Source: Fuerstiella marisgermanici (GTDB taxonomy: Bacteria; Planctomycetota; Planctomycetia; Planctomycetales; Planctomycetaceae). Taken from it: DNA of 64,000 nucleotides. The translations under genes were made by a program, and so were the position numbers. Below are positions 55,391-64,000 of the stretch, piece after piece; positions within the stretch are counted from its first letter, which is position 1, and each line of letters begins with the position of its first letter. The notes under the pieces are model-generated. The model was given only the letters and a program-made list of their open reading frames with translations. It was not told the origin of the DNA and did not search any database. The stretch lies in assembly GCF_001983935.1 (NCBI RefSeq), contig NZ_CP017641.1, forward strand, positions 2,108,001 to 2,172,000, read 5' to 3'.

Positions 55391-58300
55391 CTACCGTTCC
55401 TTGATCCGCAGCTTGCGGAACTTCGTAACTGAATGGCCCTGATCCTTGTCGCGGTGCAGCTGAAGACCGATAAAGCCCTTCGGATGCGTTTTGTAGATAT
55501 CGTCTCGGCTGATGTCGTCGACAAGGTTGCCGTTGACCCACGATCGCATGCGGTTGCCTTCGGCCACAATGCGAACCTGGTTCCAGCCGTCTTTCTTCAG
55601 GAAGTCGTGCCCCTTCTGAATGGTATCCTTACTGGAAAGCCATCCTGCCTCCATCGCTTCGCCCAGAAACATGCCGGTCGTGGGTGTGCCATCGCCCGCG
55701 TTCTGCCGAAGCTCAACCTTCGGACCGTACACGCGACCAGCGGTCTTGTTCCAGCCCTTGCCGACGGTCGTAGTGCGAACCTGAGAACGAATCTGAATTC
55801 CGGACCGTGTTGCGTCGTCGATGTCGATCTCAACTTCCAGTTCAAAGTCGCCGAATTCGCGAGTCGTACACAGGAAGGACTCCACGCTGTCCTGAACTGC
55901 TCGGCCGACGATTGCCCCGTCTTCCACGAAGAAGTCGTGTGAGCCATTAAGATGGACCCAACCATCCAGATTTTGGCCGTTGAACAAATCAATCCAGCCG
56001 TCCTTCGAGGCATCGGCGGTTTGTTGTTTAGGCGCGGCATCTTTGATGTCGGGTAGAGCAAAGGCGATGACGGAGTCGCCGGACTTGGTCCCGTTCTTGC
56101 CGCCGCCACCGGCAGCGATTGCCAGATACTGCTGCCCGTCGATCATGTAGGTACTGGGCGTGGCGTAGGCGCCAACCGGAAGTTTGTATTCCCACAGCAA
56201 TCGACCGGAATGCTTTTCGAACGCGCGAATCTTTTCGTCCGGTGTGCCAGCAACAAAAATCAGTCCACCGGCCGTCGCGACGGCACCTCCAAAGCTAAGA
56301 GAACCCGTGTTCCGAATTCCTTTGGCGACCAGTTCTGGGTATTCGCCCAGCGGCACGCGCCAGAGGATTTCTCCCTTCACCAGGTCGATGGCGTTAAGCG
56401 TACCCCAAGGCGGAGTGATCGCGGGTTCTCCGTTGGGACCGGTGAAGTTTTGATAGCCTTCGTTCAGATATCGCACACGAGTTTTGGGAATTTTAAGTGC
56501 CGTTGCTGCGGCGTCCGGCTGAAGTTCAGCCGCGCGCTTGGCACCGCCATCACGGATTTCGATCAGGTAGCGAACAAGGTCCAGAAACTCCTGGCGATCT
56601 TCCAACTGGTTGACCTGACCGGCCAGCATGATTGACGTTTCGCTTGCCTTGCGGTCATCAATGTCGCTTTTAGCGATCACGGAAGTGGCGTCTTTGGTGG
56701 AAGAATCGCGGAACACAATCGAATCGTCACGCTCTTCAACAATGAATCCCGTACGGACTCGCCCGCTGCTTAGCACAAGCGAAACCTGTTCGTAGCCGCG
56801 GCGAATTACCTTTGATGGTTCCAGGATGGATTCGACAAGGTGCAGGTTGGTGGCGTCGTCAGGAAGGTTTGTCAGGTCCGTTCCCAGTGAGTTCTTCTTA
56901 TCACCTGCGATATGGCATTTGCTGCACACCATCTGCGGCTGATGAAAGACGGCTGCTCCTCGTGCGGCGTCGCCTTTTTTCAAAGAAGCAGCGGCCAGAC
57001 TTTGTGCACCTTCTTCAAGAAGTTGCTGTTCCAGCGATTTTTCGGAGGTCGCTTCTGTTTTTGCATCCGGTTCACTGCGGATGAACGCGGTCAGTGCGTC
57101 CAGTTCGCGGTCAGAGAACACATGAAAGGCGGGCATCAGCCCTTGGCCGTTGGTGATCGTTTCTTTGATTTCTGCGTCCGTCTTTTTCACATTCAGCAAC
57201 GGTCGAATAAGCGGCATCGCACCTCTTCGGTCCGGACGGTGACAGCCAGCGCAGGTCAGTTGATACAGCATCGAACCGTGTTCGACCGGTGACGTGGGCT
57301 TGTCGCCGATCGACGTGACCACTTCTCGCAACTTATAGAAGCTCGGCACTTCATGCGAGTTCACGTAGATCGTGTTGAGAAAGGGATCGTAGGCTCCGCC
57401 ATGCCATTCTGTGCCGCCGAGTGTTCCTGGCGTCAGAATGTGTCCTTCCAGAGACGGCGGCGTATACAGCGGCCCCTTCGCATATTGGTCAAACTTTGCC
57501 TTGGCCTTTTTATAAGCCTCGGGCGAAATTCGCGTGAGGTCCGCTTCAGTCAGCGCCAAGCGGTTTAGTGGTGGAGGTCGAACGGGGATGGGCTGAGTCG
57601 GCCATGCTTCTTCACCTGGCACCGTCGAAGGCGGCACTTTCACTTCCGGTGTGTCAAACACGGGTTTGCCAGTTTCGCGATCCAGGACAAACGTGAAGCC
57701 CATTTTAGTGAACTGCACAACCAGATCTCGTTTTTTGCCATCTTCGTCGACGGTGACCAACACGGGAGCCGACGGATTGTCCATATCCCAAAGGTCGTGA
57801 TGCACGGTCTGATAGTGCCAGACGCGTTCGCCAGTGTTTGCATTCAACGCCAGTACGCAGTTGCCGAACAGGTTCATTCCTTTGCGGAACCCGCCATAGA
57901 AGTCGTACGACGGTGATCCGGTGGCGCAGAAGACCCAGCCGCGTCCTTCGTCCAGCGTAAAGCCGCCCCAGGCGTTGGCGCCACCGTAGACTTCACCTTC
58001 CACAAACTCCCAGGTGTCGTATCCGAATTCGCCTGGCTTTGGGATCGTGTGGAAAATCCAGCGGAATTCTCCGGTCACGGTGTCGTAGGCGCGAATGTGC
58101 CCGGGCGTGGAAATGTAACCTTCCGGTACGCGCGAGGCGACGATCAACATGTTTTTGTAGATGACGCCGGGACACGTGCATTCGACAGAGGCTTTGCCCG
58201 GATCCATATCCAGATTTTTACGCAGGTCAATGTGACCGTCATCGCCAAAGTCTTTGATAAGCTCCCCGGTCAACGCGTCGACGGCATAGACGCGATTTTT

Positions 58301-58747
58301 AACAAACACAAAGATGCGTTTGCCCTGCTCGCCTTCCCAGTACACCACACCTCGATTGCGCCCCTGCAGCACTCGACCGTTGTTGTGTTTTGAGGAATCG
58401 AAGAACCAGATCTGTTCACCGGTTTTGGCATCGACACACGCCGCGTTGAGCGAAGGCGTGCAGACGTAGAGCCGTCCGTCGACGATGATCGGGTTCGAAT
58501 ACATCGACGTCCGCTTGCCGGCGTCCCCCGTGTTGTATTCCCACGCTGGTTGCAGGCGGTGAACGTTTGCCGCATTGATCTGTGCCAACTCAGCAAACTG
58601 ATTGCCCTTCTTGTCGCCGCGATAAATGCCCCACTCAACGTGGTTGTCAAGGCGATCGGGATCTGCTGACACGCATTCCGTAGTCACTACAAAGCAGCAG
58701 ACAAGCGACAGGGCAAGGGTTCTCAACGAGTAACCAGTCATGTTCAT
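55391..58747 (-). CDS. PQQ-type dehydrogenase / cytochrome c / DUF1080 fusion
   Basis: About 1118 residues from ATG 58747, with a signal peptide (~1-31). Residues ~45-480 form an eight-bladed PQQ propeller (blade motifs such as VDAKTGEQIWFFD, LNANTGERVWHY, GGTEWHGGAYDP). Two cytochrome c sites follow: CAGCH (~499) and CSKCH (~606), the second with the planctomycete haem-domain sequence RRGYEQVSLVLSSG. The propeller then closes at ~770-880 (KHSGRLLWEYK). A C-terminal DUF1080 domain (~915-1118, WIDLFNGQNLDGW ... NGNLVDD) has the concanavalin-like fold of 3-keto-glycoside hydrolases. So sugar or alcohol oxidation and cleavage may be linked in one periplasmic chain. The activity is inferred. Confidence 0.88.
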   Translation of the reverse strand: MNMTGYSLRTLALSLVCCFVVTTECVSADPDRLDNHVEWGIYRGDKKGNQFAELAQINAANVHRLQPAWEYNTGDAGKRTSMYSNPIIVDGRLYVCTPSLNAACVDAKTGEQIWFFDSSKHNNGRVLQGRNRGVVYWEGEQGKRIFVFVKNRVYAVDALTGELIKDFGDDGHIDLRKNLDMDPGKASVECTCPGVIYKNMLIVASRVPEGYISTPGHIRAYDTVTGEFRWIFHTIPKPGEFGYDTWEFVEGEVYGGANAWGGFTLDEGRGWVFCATGSPSYDFYGGFRKGMNLFGNCVLALNANTGERVWHYQTVHHDLWDMDNPSAPVLVTVDEDGKKRDLVVQFTKMGFTFVLDRETGKPVFDTPEVKVPPSTVPGEEAWPTQPIPVRPPPLNRLALTEADLTRISPEAYKKAKAKFDQYAKGPLYTPPSLEGHILTPGTLGGTEWHGGAYDPFLNTIYVNSHEVPSFYKLREVVTSIGDKPTSPVEHGSMLYQLTCAGCHRPDRRGAMPLIRPLLNVKKTDAEIKETITNGQGLMPAFHVFSDRELDALTAFIRSEPDAKTEATSEKSLEQQLLEEGAQSLAAASLKKGDAARGAAVFHQPQMVCSKCHIAGDKKNSLGTDLTNLPDDATNLHLVESILEPSKVIRRGYEQVSLVLSSGRVRTGFIVEERDDSIVFRDSSTKDATSVIAKSDIDDRKASETSIMLAGQVNQLEDRQEFLDLVRYLIEIRDGGAKRAAELQPDAAATALKIPKTRVRYLNEGYQNFTGPNGEPAITPPWGTLNAIDLVKGEILWRVPLGEYPELVAKGIRNTGSLSFGGAVATAGGLIFVAGTPDEKIRAFEKHSGRLLWEYKLPVGAYATPSTYMIDGQQYLAIAAGGGGKNGTKSGDSVIAFALPDIKDAAPKQQTADASKDGWIDLFNGQNLDGWVHLNGSHDFFVEDGAIVGRAVQDSVESFLCTTREFGDFELEVEIDIDDATRSGIQIRSQVRTTTVGKGWNKTAGRVYGPKVELRQNAGDGTPTTGMFLGEAMEAGWLSSKDTIQKGHDFLKKDGWNQVRIVAEGNRMRSWVNGNLVDDISRDDIYKTHPKGFIGLQLHRDKDQGHSVTKFRKLRIKER

Positions 58748-58905
58748 CGAATTATCGGATTGAAAGACAACCAAAAGAGCGGGCGGACGCGGAACCATTT
58801 GCTCCGCTGGTGATCCTGATGCCAGACTATATTGATGACGCGATCAGGCCGCAACGTCTGGTATCAACTCGCAGCAGGTTTGCATACACAGTGCGATGCC
58901 AGACG

Positions 58906-60420
58906 TTATTCGTAGTCCCATTTCATAATCCACGGATCGCCCATTTTCTTTTGCAGCGCCTTCAACTTTTCCTGATACGCCGTCAATACGTCGTTGAATT
59001 CACGTTCCACCGCCAGGTTGCGTTTTTCGAAAGGGTCGGCCTGGATGTCGTACAGTTCGAACTTCGGTCGATTAATGTACTCGCCGACCGACTTCTGTCC
59101 GTACGGTGCGTCCATGCTGTCTTTGAACTGAGCCTGCCAGCTTGAGGCGGCCCACAAGTCAGACGCGAACGGGTACGGTAGTTGATGAGCGATGTTCCAG
59201 ATCAGCTTGTACTGCTTGTCTCGCACGACTCGCATGGGGTAGTACATTTGAATTTCATGGAACGTGTGGGACGCAAAAATCGTGTCCCAATGAGTCGCGT
59301 CCGGATCGCCAAGAATCGGAATCCACGACTTGCCCTGATAGCTGCGAAAGCTGCCTCCGCCGCGATTGTCCTTCGCTACGTTCTTGTTGCCCTTCCAGTA
59401 GTCGTTCGGATTCACCCAGTTCTTCGGTCCATTGATTTTCGGATCCAGTCCTCCACCAAAATCGAGCAAAGACGGCGTGATATCGATGTGGCTGATGAGT
59501 GCTTCCGATTCCAAACCACGATTCTTTTCGTACGGATTACGGACGACGAAAGGCACCTTCAATCCGCCTTCGTAGACGGTTGTTTTGCCTCCGGCGAACG
59601 CCATTCCGTGATCGGAAGTAAACACAATTAAAGTCTTGTCGTACAAATCCGCTTTCTTCAGAATTTCGACCAGACGGCCAACGCCCTGATCGATTCGCGA
59701 ACACGACTGATAGTACTGAGCCAGCTCTTCACGAGTTTCCGGCGTGTCGGGCAGGAAGTGCGGAATCGGAACGTTTTCCGGCTTGTAGAAGACTTCCTTC
59801 ACTCCGGGAAATGAGCCGTCATTCGGTTTGTTGCCGAACAGGTTCGGCTTCAGTTCTCGTTCTGAATTCTGATCTGTGCCGCCGCCGCGATGAGGATCAG
59901 AGGTGGCGAAGTACAAAAAGAATGGCTTGTCGCTGGATGAATCCCTGATGAACTCTTCGCAGCTATTCGCCATCTCCACCGCGTTGCGGCCGTTGCCCTT
60001 GATGTAGTTTTCGTAGCGATAGACTTCTTCCGGAGCCACATGGTACTTACCGCATTGGCCTGTGCGGTAACCGGCGTTCGCCATCACTCGCGGCAACGAC
60101 AGACTGACCACATTGTGCCAGCTCGCAAACTTGTGGTACGCATGCTGATGTCCGTACTGTCCGTTGCGATGGTTGTGCAGACCAGACATCACAACAGATC
60201 GACTCGCGCTACAACTGGCAGTGGTTGCGAAGGCATTGCGAAACAATGTCCCGTCGGCCGCGATCGCATCGATGTTAGGCGTCACCGCAACGGGATCGCC
60301 ATAGCAGCCTAACGTCGGACTTTCGTCGTCCGTGATGATAAAGATCACGTTGCGTTCAGCAGCGCGGGCGTTTGTCGCCAGAGCGAACAGCAAAAGGGCT
60401 GTGAATAATCGTTGCAGCAT
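58906..60420 (-). CDS. Secreted sulfatase, heparan N-sulfatase-like
   Basis: 504 residues from ATG 60420, with a signal peptide (~1-20, ARA-A). Metal site IFIITDDESPTLGCYG at ~27-42; formylglycine motif CSASR with Cys70; later KYHVAPEE and the second metal site VFTSDHGMAF. The order and the GLHNHRNGQYG stretch after the active site resemble N-sulfoglucosamine sulfohydrolases. An upstream in-frame ATG at 60468 is unlikely because it precedes the signal peptide. It lies between the PQQ/DUF1080 fusion and a sugar isomerase-like gene on the same strand, which suggests sulfated-sugar breakdown. Confidence 0.92.
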   Translation of the reverse strand: MLQRLFTALLLFALATNARAAERNVIFIITDDESPTLGCYGDPVAVTPNIDAIAADGTLFRNAFATTASCSASRSVVMSGLHNHRNGQYGHQHAYHKFASWHNVVSLSLPRVMANAGYRTGQCGKYHVAPEEVYRYENYIKGNGRNAVEMANSCEEFIRDSSSDKPFFLYFATSDPHRGGGTDQNSERELKPNLFGNKPNDGSFPGVKEVFYKPENVPIPHFLPDTPETREELAQYYQSCSRIDQGVGRLVEILKKADLYDKTLIVFTSDHGMAFAGGKTTVYEGGLKVPFVVRNPYEKNRGLESEALISHIDITPSLLDFGGGLDPKINGPKNWVNPNDYWKGNKNVAKDNRGGGSFRSYQGKSWIPILGDPDATHWDTIFASHTFHEIQMYYPMRVVRDKQYKLIWNIAHQLPYPFASDLWAASSWQAQFKDSMDAPYGQKSVGEYINRPKFELYDIQADPFEKRNLAVEREFNDVLTAYQEKLKALQKKMGDPWIMKWDYE

Positions 60421-60574
60421 CGTCGTCTTTCCGTTCGTTAGATATGTTGTTGCCGGAACTGATCGCATGTTGCCAGTTGAGCAGTCCCGCGTTGCGTGTT
60501 GCCAGATTCGAAACCACTAATAGCCCCGGATGATCACGTGCTATCCGTGCGTTGGTGTCCTCTTTCGTCGGCCG

Positions 60575-61537
60575 TTATTCAACCAGCGAAAACGCTTTTT
60601 TCATCGCGGCAGCGGTTGCTTTGCAGGCGGCGTCTTTGTCCATCGCGTTGAGCGTGGCGTTGAACGGTTCCGCGCGGATAGGGCCGTCGTAGCCGATGGT
60701 GACGAGTGCTCCCAGAAATGTCTTGAGATCAATCACGCCCGTTGCCGACGGTAGTTCACGCTGGTTGTCGATCTGCTGATCAATTTCCAGGCCCTTCGGT
60801 GCGTCGTTCAGGTCACAGGCAACGACGTCGCTATTCTTTAAAGTCAACAGGTCATCAACGGTTTCGTGAGCCGTGTACCAGTGCCAGCTATCCAGCACGA
60901 AACCAACATTGTCCTGCCCGATTTCCGCAATCAGTTCCTTCGTTTCTGCCATCGAATGAATGAAGCTGTGTCGTTTTGACGCCCAAAGTGTTTTCGGGCC
61001 GACGTACTCCATACCGAAGCGTTGACCGTGATCGCCGAGAATCCTAACACATTCGCGAAGCCGATTAGCGTGCTGGCGGAAATTCGTCACGTAAGTCAAT
61101 TCGTCGTGACAGGGCATCAGCCACGTGCTTACGCGAGTCACGCCCGCCTGTTGCAATCCCTTCGCCAATGCTGGAAGTTTCTTGAGGCCGTCCTGAAAAG
61201 TGGCATCGTCCTTGCGAAAGTCGACCGGCAACCCCGCCGCTCCCCAGACGATGTTTTGCTGCTTCATTGTGGCGGCCAGGTCCTTGCGACCGGCGTCATC
61301 CAGCGATGCCAGATAGCCGCTGTCCGGGCTGACGGATTCGAACCCGTACTTTGTCGCGAGCTCAATAGCATCTAACTGGCCAGCTCGCACACCAATGGCG
61401 CCGCCGGTGAGGTCCATCGTAAACTTCCGACGCCCTGATTGGGGAGTCGACGCTGCGGCTTTGGCATAGCCGTTCGTTAGCAAAGTGATTCCAGCGGCCG
61501 TGCTGGCGGCCAGCATTGTTCGACGATCAATGTGCAT
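60575..61537 (-). CDS. Tat-exported sugar isomerase/epimerase-like TIM barrel
   Basis: 320 residues from ATG 61537. The N-terminus has a Tat-type twin arginine (DRRTMLAAS) and a hydrophobic helix ending AKAAAS. The rest fits the xylose-isomerase-like TIM barrel (AP-endonuclease 2 superfamily): AIELATKYGFESVSPDSG, then EYVGPKTLW, VLDSWHWYTAH (metal His) and YDGPIRAEPFN at the end. Members include sugar isomerases, epimerases and 3-keto-sugar enzymes, all using a divalent metal. It is first in the minus-strand set with the sulfatase and the PQQ/DUF1080 fusion. Exact reaction unknown. Confidence 0.88.
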   Translation of the reverse strand: MHIDRRTMLAASTAAGITLLTNGYAKAAASTPQSGRRKFTMDLTGGAIGVRAGQLDAIELATKYGFESVSPDSGYLASLDDAGRKDLAATMKQQNIVWGAAGLPVDFRKDDATFQDGLKKLPALAKGLQQAGVTRVSTWLMPCHDELTYVTNFRQHANRLRECVRILGDHGQRFGMEYVGPKTLWASKRHSFIHSMAETKELIAEIGQDNVGFVLDSWHWYTAHETVDDLLTLKNSDVVACDLNDAPKGLEIDQQIDNQRELPSATGVIDLKTFLGALVTIGYDGPIRAEPFNATLNAMDKDAACKATAAAMKKAFSLVE

Positions 61538-62019
61538 AATACGGAACGATCCTTTGAGGCGGTGTGAGGGGGCTGCGATGAACAGACGGATACATTCACG
61601 ATACCCGCAACAACGATACACCAGCCACGGCTGGAACGACAGCGAAGGCCGGGTGAGAATTTTTCACGAGTGAATTAGGATGTTGGAACGCGGTGTTCCT
61701 GGTGAAACTCAGCTCAGTTCCTGCAACACAACCGCAGCTCGCGATTTCTGGCGAAAACCGCGACATCCCTATGAACAGGCGCCCCCGCAGTCCGTAGAAT
61801 CTTTCGCGCCGCTCAGTTCCACCGTCGGTCACGACTCGGCTTGATCAAGTCCAACAGGCCGCTCACGAAGACGACGCTGCCACGGAGCACACGACAAATG
61901 CACTTCAATCCCACCGATCAACAGTGTCACCCCGCCGTTACCTGACCGAACGGCTTCTACTCGTCGTGAACGAAACGAACAGCCAAGTGGTGCCGCGGAA
62001 CCAACTTGAAGTTCTCGGT
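61538..62019. other. Gap without supported genes
   Basis: About 480 bp upstream of the isomerase-like gene. An open plus frame (61924-62340 in part) reads through into the repeat at 62020 and has no family match. It may be debris of the mobile elements to its right. Confidence 0.35.
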
Positions 62020-62098
62020 CCGCCGTTCGGCGGTTTGTGGGAGCTTACGCTCCGAAATTGCGACCGAGCGGCAGCTCGAACAAAGTGGCGAACGCCAC
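62020..62098 (-). repeat. Four-hairpin structured repeat, copy A
   Basis: Read on minus: GTGGC-GTTC-GCCAC (62085-62098), CGAGC-TGCC-GCTCG (62065-62078), GGAGC-GTAA-GCTCC (62040-62053) and CCGCC-GAAC-GGCGG (62020-62033). Every stem is five perfect pairs. The spacing is the same as in copy B at 63483-63560. The element abuts a maturase fragment. Confidence 0.8.
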
Positions 62099-62330
62099 CT
62101 CACCGGCCGCAGCTGGGGTGTTTCGATGAAACGTCGTTTGAGCGAACTGCGAAGCTATCTTCGCGGCCGGGCGGGATACTTCTGTCTGGTGATGGAGTTG
62201 AAACTGTTCGACAGACTCGATCAGTGGATCCGTCGGCGGATACGCATGTGCTTCTGGAAGCGGTGGCGACATGCTCGCACGCGCAGCCGAGAACTGATGC
62301 GGTTAGGATTGTCTCGCCGCCAGGCGACAC
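62099..62330 (+). pseudogene. 3' fragment of a group II intron reverse transcriptase/maturase
   Basis: The frame reads LTGRSWGVSM then KRRLSELRSYLRGRAGYF, KLFDRLDQWIRRRIRM and RSRELMRLGLS. This is the C-terminal end of LtrA-like proteins, where the consensus has GVSM....L..YLRGW.GYF, LD.WIRRRLR and LGL. The reverse-transcriptase domains (YADD) and the rest of the X domain are absent, so it is a remnant of about 75 residues. It begins right after repeat copy A and runs into an IS110 fragment in another frame. Confidence 0.75.
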
Positions 62331-62477
62331 AATCCCGTGATTCGCGATTTCGCCGACCGGCTCGAAGCTCAAGGCAATCTCCCCAAAGTTATCCTCGTGG
62401 CCTGCATGAGGAAACTGCTTGTCATCCTCAACACCATGGTCAAAACAAAGACTCCCTGGAATCTGAGATCCGCGTGA
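62319..62477 (+). pseudogene. C-terminal fragment of an IS110-family transposase
   Basis: A frame reading RHNPVIRDFADRLEAQG, then PKVILVACMRKLLVILNTM and KTKTPWN, stops at TGA 62475-62477. IS110 transposases end with N.P.I..FY.RL...GKP.KVAL.ACMRKLL.ILN.M...G.PW. Only the last ~52 residues remain. It is joined to the maturase fragment in a different frame, so one remnant has landed in or recombined with the other. Confidence 0.8.
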
Positions 62478-62526
62478 GAAAGACTTGAAAATGAACACAG
62501 CCGCTTACCCGATTTCGGCCCACACG

Positions 62527-62979
62527 TCATTCGTCTTCGATCGCTTTTCCTTTGATCGTCTTGACACCTTCCCGTTTGATCAACGCAAACTGGTATGCGA
62601 ATTCGGTAGGGTTGAGGAAGCCAATCAAAGTCGATTCGTAAATCAGTTTCAGATCACTTTTATCGTCAATAGCAGGGATCACGCTGATCTGGTTGAGATC
62701 ATCGTTTGCGGCTACAAGGACGATCGCCTCTTTAAAATTTACCGACGGCGCCTTTTCAGTGGCTCGCCATGCCTTCCACAGCCTTTCCCATGTCTTCCCG
62801 TCAGTAACGTAACCTCGCTTCGGAGCTTCTTTGCGTAACTCCATTCTCACTTCACCTTGCCAAGACACCACAACAGGTACGCTTTTGGTCTTCGCCAGTG
62901 GGTGCCAATACGCGGGAGGGCCGGTCAACACCGCAAAAGTCATTGCAAGTACCACGGAGGCAGGCCAAGGCAGTCGCAT
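62527..62979 (-). CDS. Small exported hypothetical protein
   Basis: 150 residues with a signal peptide (~1-22, ending TGPPA). The mature part is one alpha/beta domain: VPVVVSWQGEVRMEL, DGKTWERLWKAW, NFKEAIVLVAAN and a basic end. It recalls PrcB-like or protease-inhibitor-type small domains, but the match is loose. It is the only intact gene amid mobile-element debris (62020-64000). Start is ATG 62979. Confidence 0.7.
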   Translation of the reverse strand: MRLPWPASVVLAMTFAVLTGPPAYWHPLAKTKSVPVVVSWQGEVRMELRKEAPKRGYVTDGKTWERLWKAWRATEKAPSVNFKEAIVLVAANDDLNQISVIPAIDDKSDLKLIYESTLIGFLNPTEFAYQFALIKREGVKTIKGKAIEDE

Positions 62980-63089
62980 TGATTTCTTCCTTTACGTGAT
63001 GACTTTGAGGCCGAACGCCGACGATCACGGGATTGTGACGAGCGACGTTGATTTGAAAATTCGGGGTGATATACAGTTTCCGTGCACCG

Positions 63090-63482
63090 TTTTGGGTACG
63101 CCTGGCATGGCGTGTGTTTTATGGGGTGTGAGTCCCCTGTACGAGAATGGAGGTCTTGTGGACTAATGGTATCGCCATCGAACTACATGAATCAAGTACG
63201 AGACGAGGGCAACTGTGGGGAGGAAGCCTGCGAATGCGCCGTCAAGCTGACTCTCAACAGTCGTCGTCAGCCGCATTCTCGTCAAAGCTGCGAGCCACCA
63301 TTGGTGATTGAAATTCTACGAACAGAAATCGGATACAAGGCCGGTACGGACAGGTGAGTGAGCCCATCCTCACGAAACCCGCCCCAAATAACTAACACCG
63401 CGTTCATCCGCATTGGTAAATCCGGAGGTGCGAGCCGCACGGGCGAATTCCTGTGCCGCAAAAGTCACACGTCTTATCCAGG
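63090..63482 (+). other. Group II intron 5' RNA-like region (candidate)
   Basis: GGGGTG-TGA-GTCCCC at 63123-63137 is a hairpin resembling one common near the 5' end of bacterial group II introns, and the following GGAGGAAGCCTGCGAATGCGCC-type text (63218-63242, not contiguous as quoted) resembles domain I. No maturase follows: after 63711 no reverse transcriptase frame opens. It is probably a fragment. Confidence 0.35.
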
Positions 63483-63560
63483 GCGGCACGGCCGCTTTAT
63501 TCAAGCTGCCGCTCGGATGGCACTTCGGAGCGGAAGCTCCAACAAACCACCGAATGGTGG
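63483..63560 (+). repeat. Four-hairpin structured repeat, copy B
   Basis: GCGGC-ACG-GCCGC (63483-63495), C-AAGC-TGCC-GCTC-G (63502-63515, one A-C mismatch), GGAGC-GGAA-GCTCC (63527-63540) and CCACC-GAAT-GGTGG (63547-63560). It is inverted relative to copy A and differs from it by compensatory changes in two stems. Confidence 0.8.
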
Positions 63561-64000
63561 CCAGGGAGATCCGTCGTTCGTATCTGTCAGAAGAGCTTGC
63601 TCAAAGGCAGAGCGATTCGTGGTCAACACGTTTCGTGATCGACGGAAGTCAGCAGAGGTCGTAGTACTGTCTCGTCAAACGCCACTGACGACAGGAAGGA
63701 CCGAACTTTGAAGAACAAGGACGAGCACTCGCTGATCTCGAACCGAGGGGGAACGTCTGCTCAGCAGATGGTTCCCGTGCTCCGACCGGAGCGAACCGGT
63801 TTGGCGGTTAGTGTCCTGCCAGCCTTGAGGGCGTTTATTGTGACCGTCTTGTCTTCGGACAACTCTGACGCAGAGCTTGCGTCTCTTCAGGGAACCGCCT
63901 GGTGGGCGAGTAGGATGGCGTCTTTCGGGTTTAGGATGCGGTTTGTGTTCCCTGTTGGCCACCCGTTTCCTCTGGTGGTGTCACAATATTTTATCCGTGT
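63561..64000. other. Window end, no supported gene
   Basis: About 440 bp. Frames on both strands are Arg-rich and match no family. GAACGTCTGCT-CAGCAGATGGTTC at 63750-63772 forms an imperfect hairpin. Possibly more intron-like or repeat DNA, cut by the window edge. Confidence 0.3.

Noticed and set aside
63675-63962. 95-codon minus frame at the window end
   Set aside because: Arg/Pro-rich, no start site signal, no family match; reads across an imperfect hairpin.
1-64000. CRISPR arrays, tRNA or rRNA genes
   Set aside because: No regularly spaced direct repeats and no tRNA or rRNA signature were found on either strand by eye.

Overview
The window looks like the chromosome of a marine-type member of the Planctomycetota (Planctomycetia). 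The call rests on gene content, not rRNA: a DUF1559 pseudopilin-like protein with its N-terminal methylation motif, several secreted sulfatases, a PQQ/cytochrome c/DUF1080 fusion, very long membrane-anchored proteins of unknown function, scarce Shine-Dalgarno sites, and many short palindromic repeats between genes. No tRNA, rRNA or CRISPR was seen. The genus cannot be told from this sequence.

Layout. 1-9375, all minus: a sulfatase cut by the window edge, a secreted DinB-like protein, and a cbb3-type oxidase operon (diheme cytochrome c lipoprotein, membrane protein, CcoN, CcoO, two small membrane proteins, CcoI-type copper ATPase) with no full CcoP. 9862-17493: a DUF1579 protein, a sodium:solute symporter, then murD / leucine-rich-repeat lipoprotein / MoxR overlapping on plus, then der. 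17958-30633: hrpA, a small unknown gene, hisC, an ftsL-like plus ftsI pair, a membrane protein, nrdR and alaS.

30634-34530 is an accessory island on the minus strand: small ORFs preceded by GTTRRRY core-like sites (an integron-cassette-like layout), a VanZ gene broken by one TGA, and a complete IS630 element whose TA target is the stop codon of a neighbouring ORF. It is followed on plus by a small structured transcript with an extreme Shine-Dalgarno, a 14- or 33-codon ORF and a strong terminator.

34585-38691: AcpH-like phosphodiesterase, glpD, a polysaccharide deacetylase and larE. 39048-53452 is one plus-strand block: a 1174-aa and a ~2718-aa protein built from three related units, a B12-binding radical SAM enzyme and a membrane protein. 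53554-61537, minus: DUF1559 protein, a nested palindromic element, a VOC protein, then a probable carbohydrate-breakdown set (PQQ/cytochrome/DUF1080 fusion, sulfatase, Tat-exported sugar isomerase-like protein).

62020-64000 is a graveyard of mobile DNA: the 3' end of a group II intron maturase fused to the 3' end of an IS110 transposase, a region resembling the 5' RNA of a group II intron, and two inverted copies of a four-hairpin repeat whose stems differ by compensatory changes. The strongest candidates for something new are that repeat, the 34.35-34.53 kb transcript, the cassette-like island, and the three-unit giant protein locus with a palindromic element inserted in its 5' coding region.
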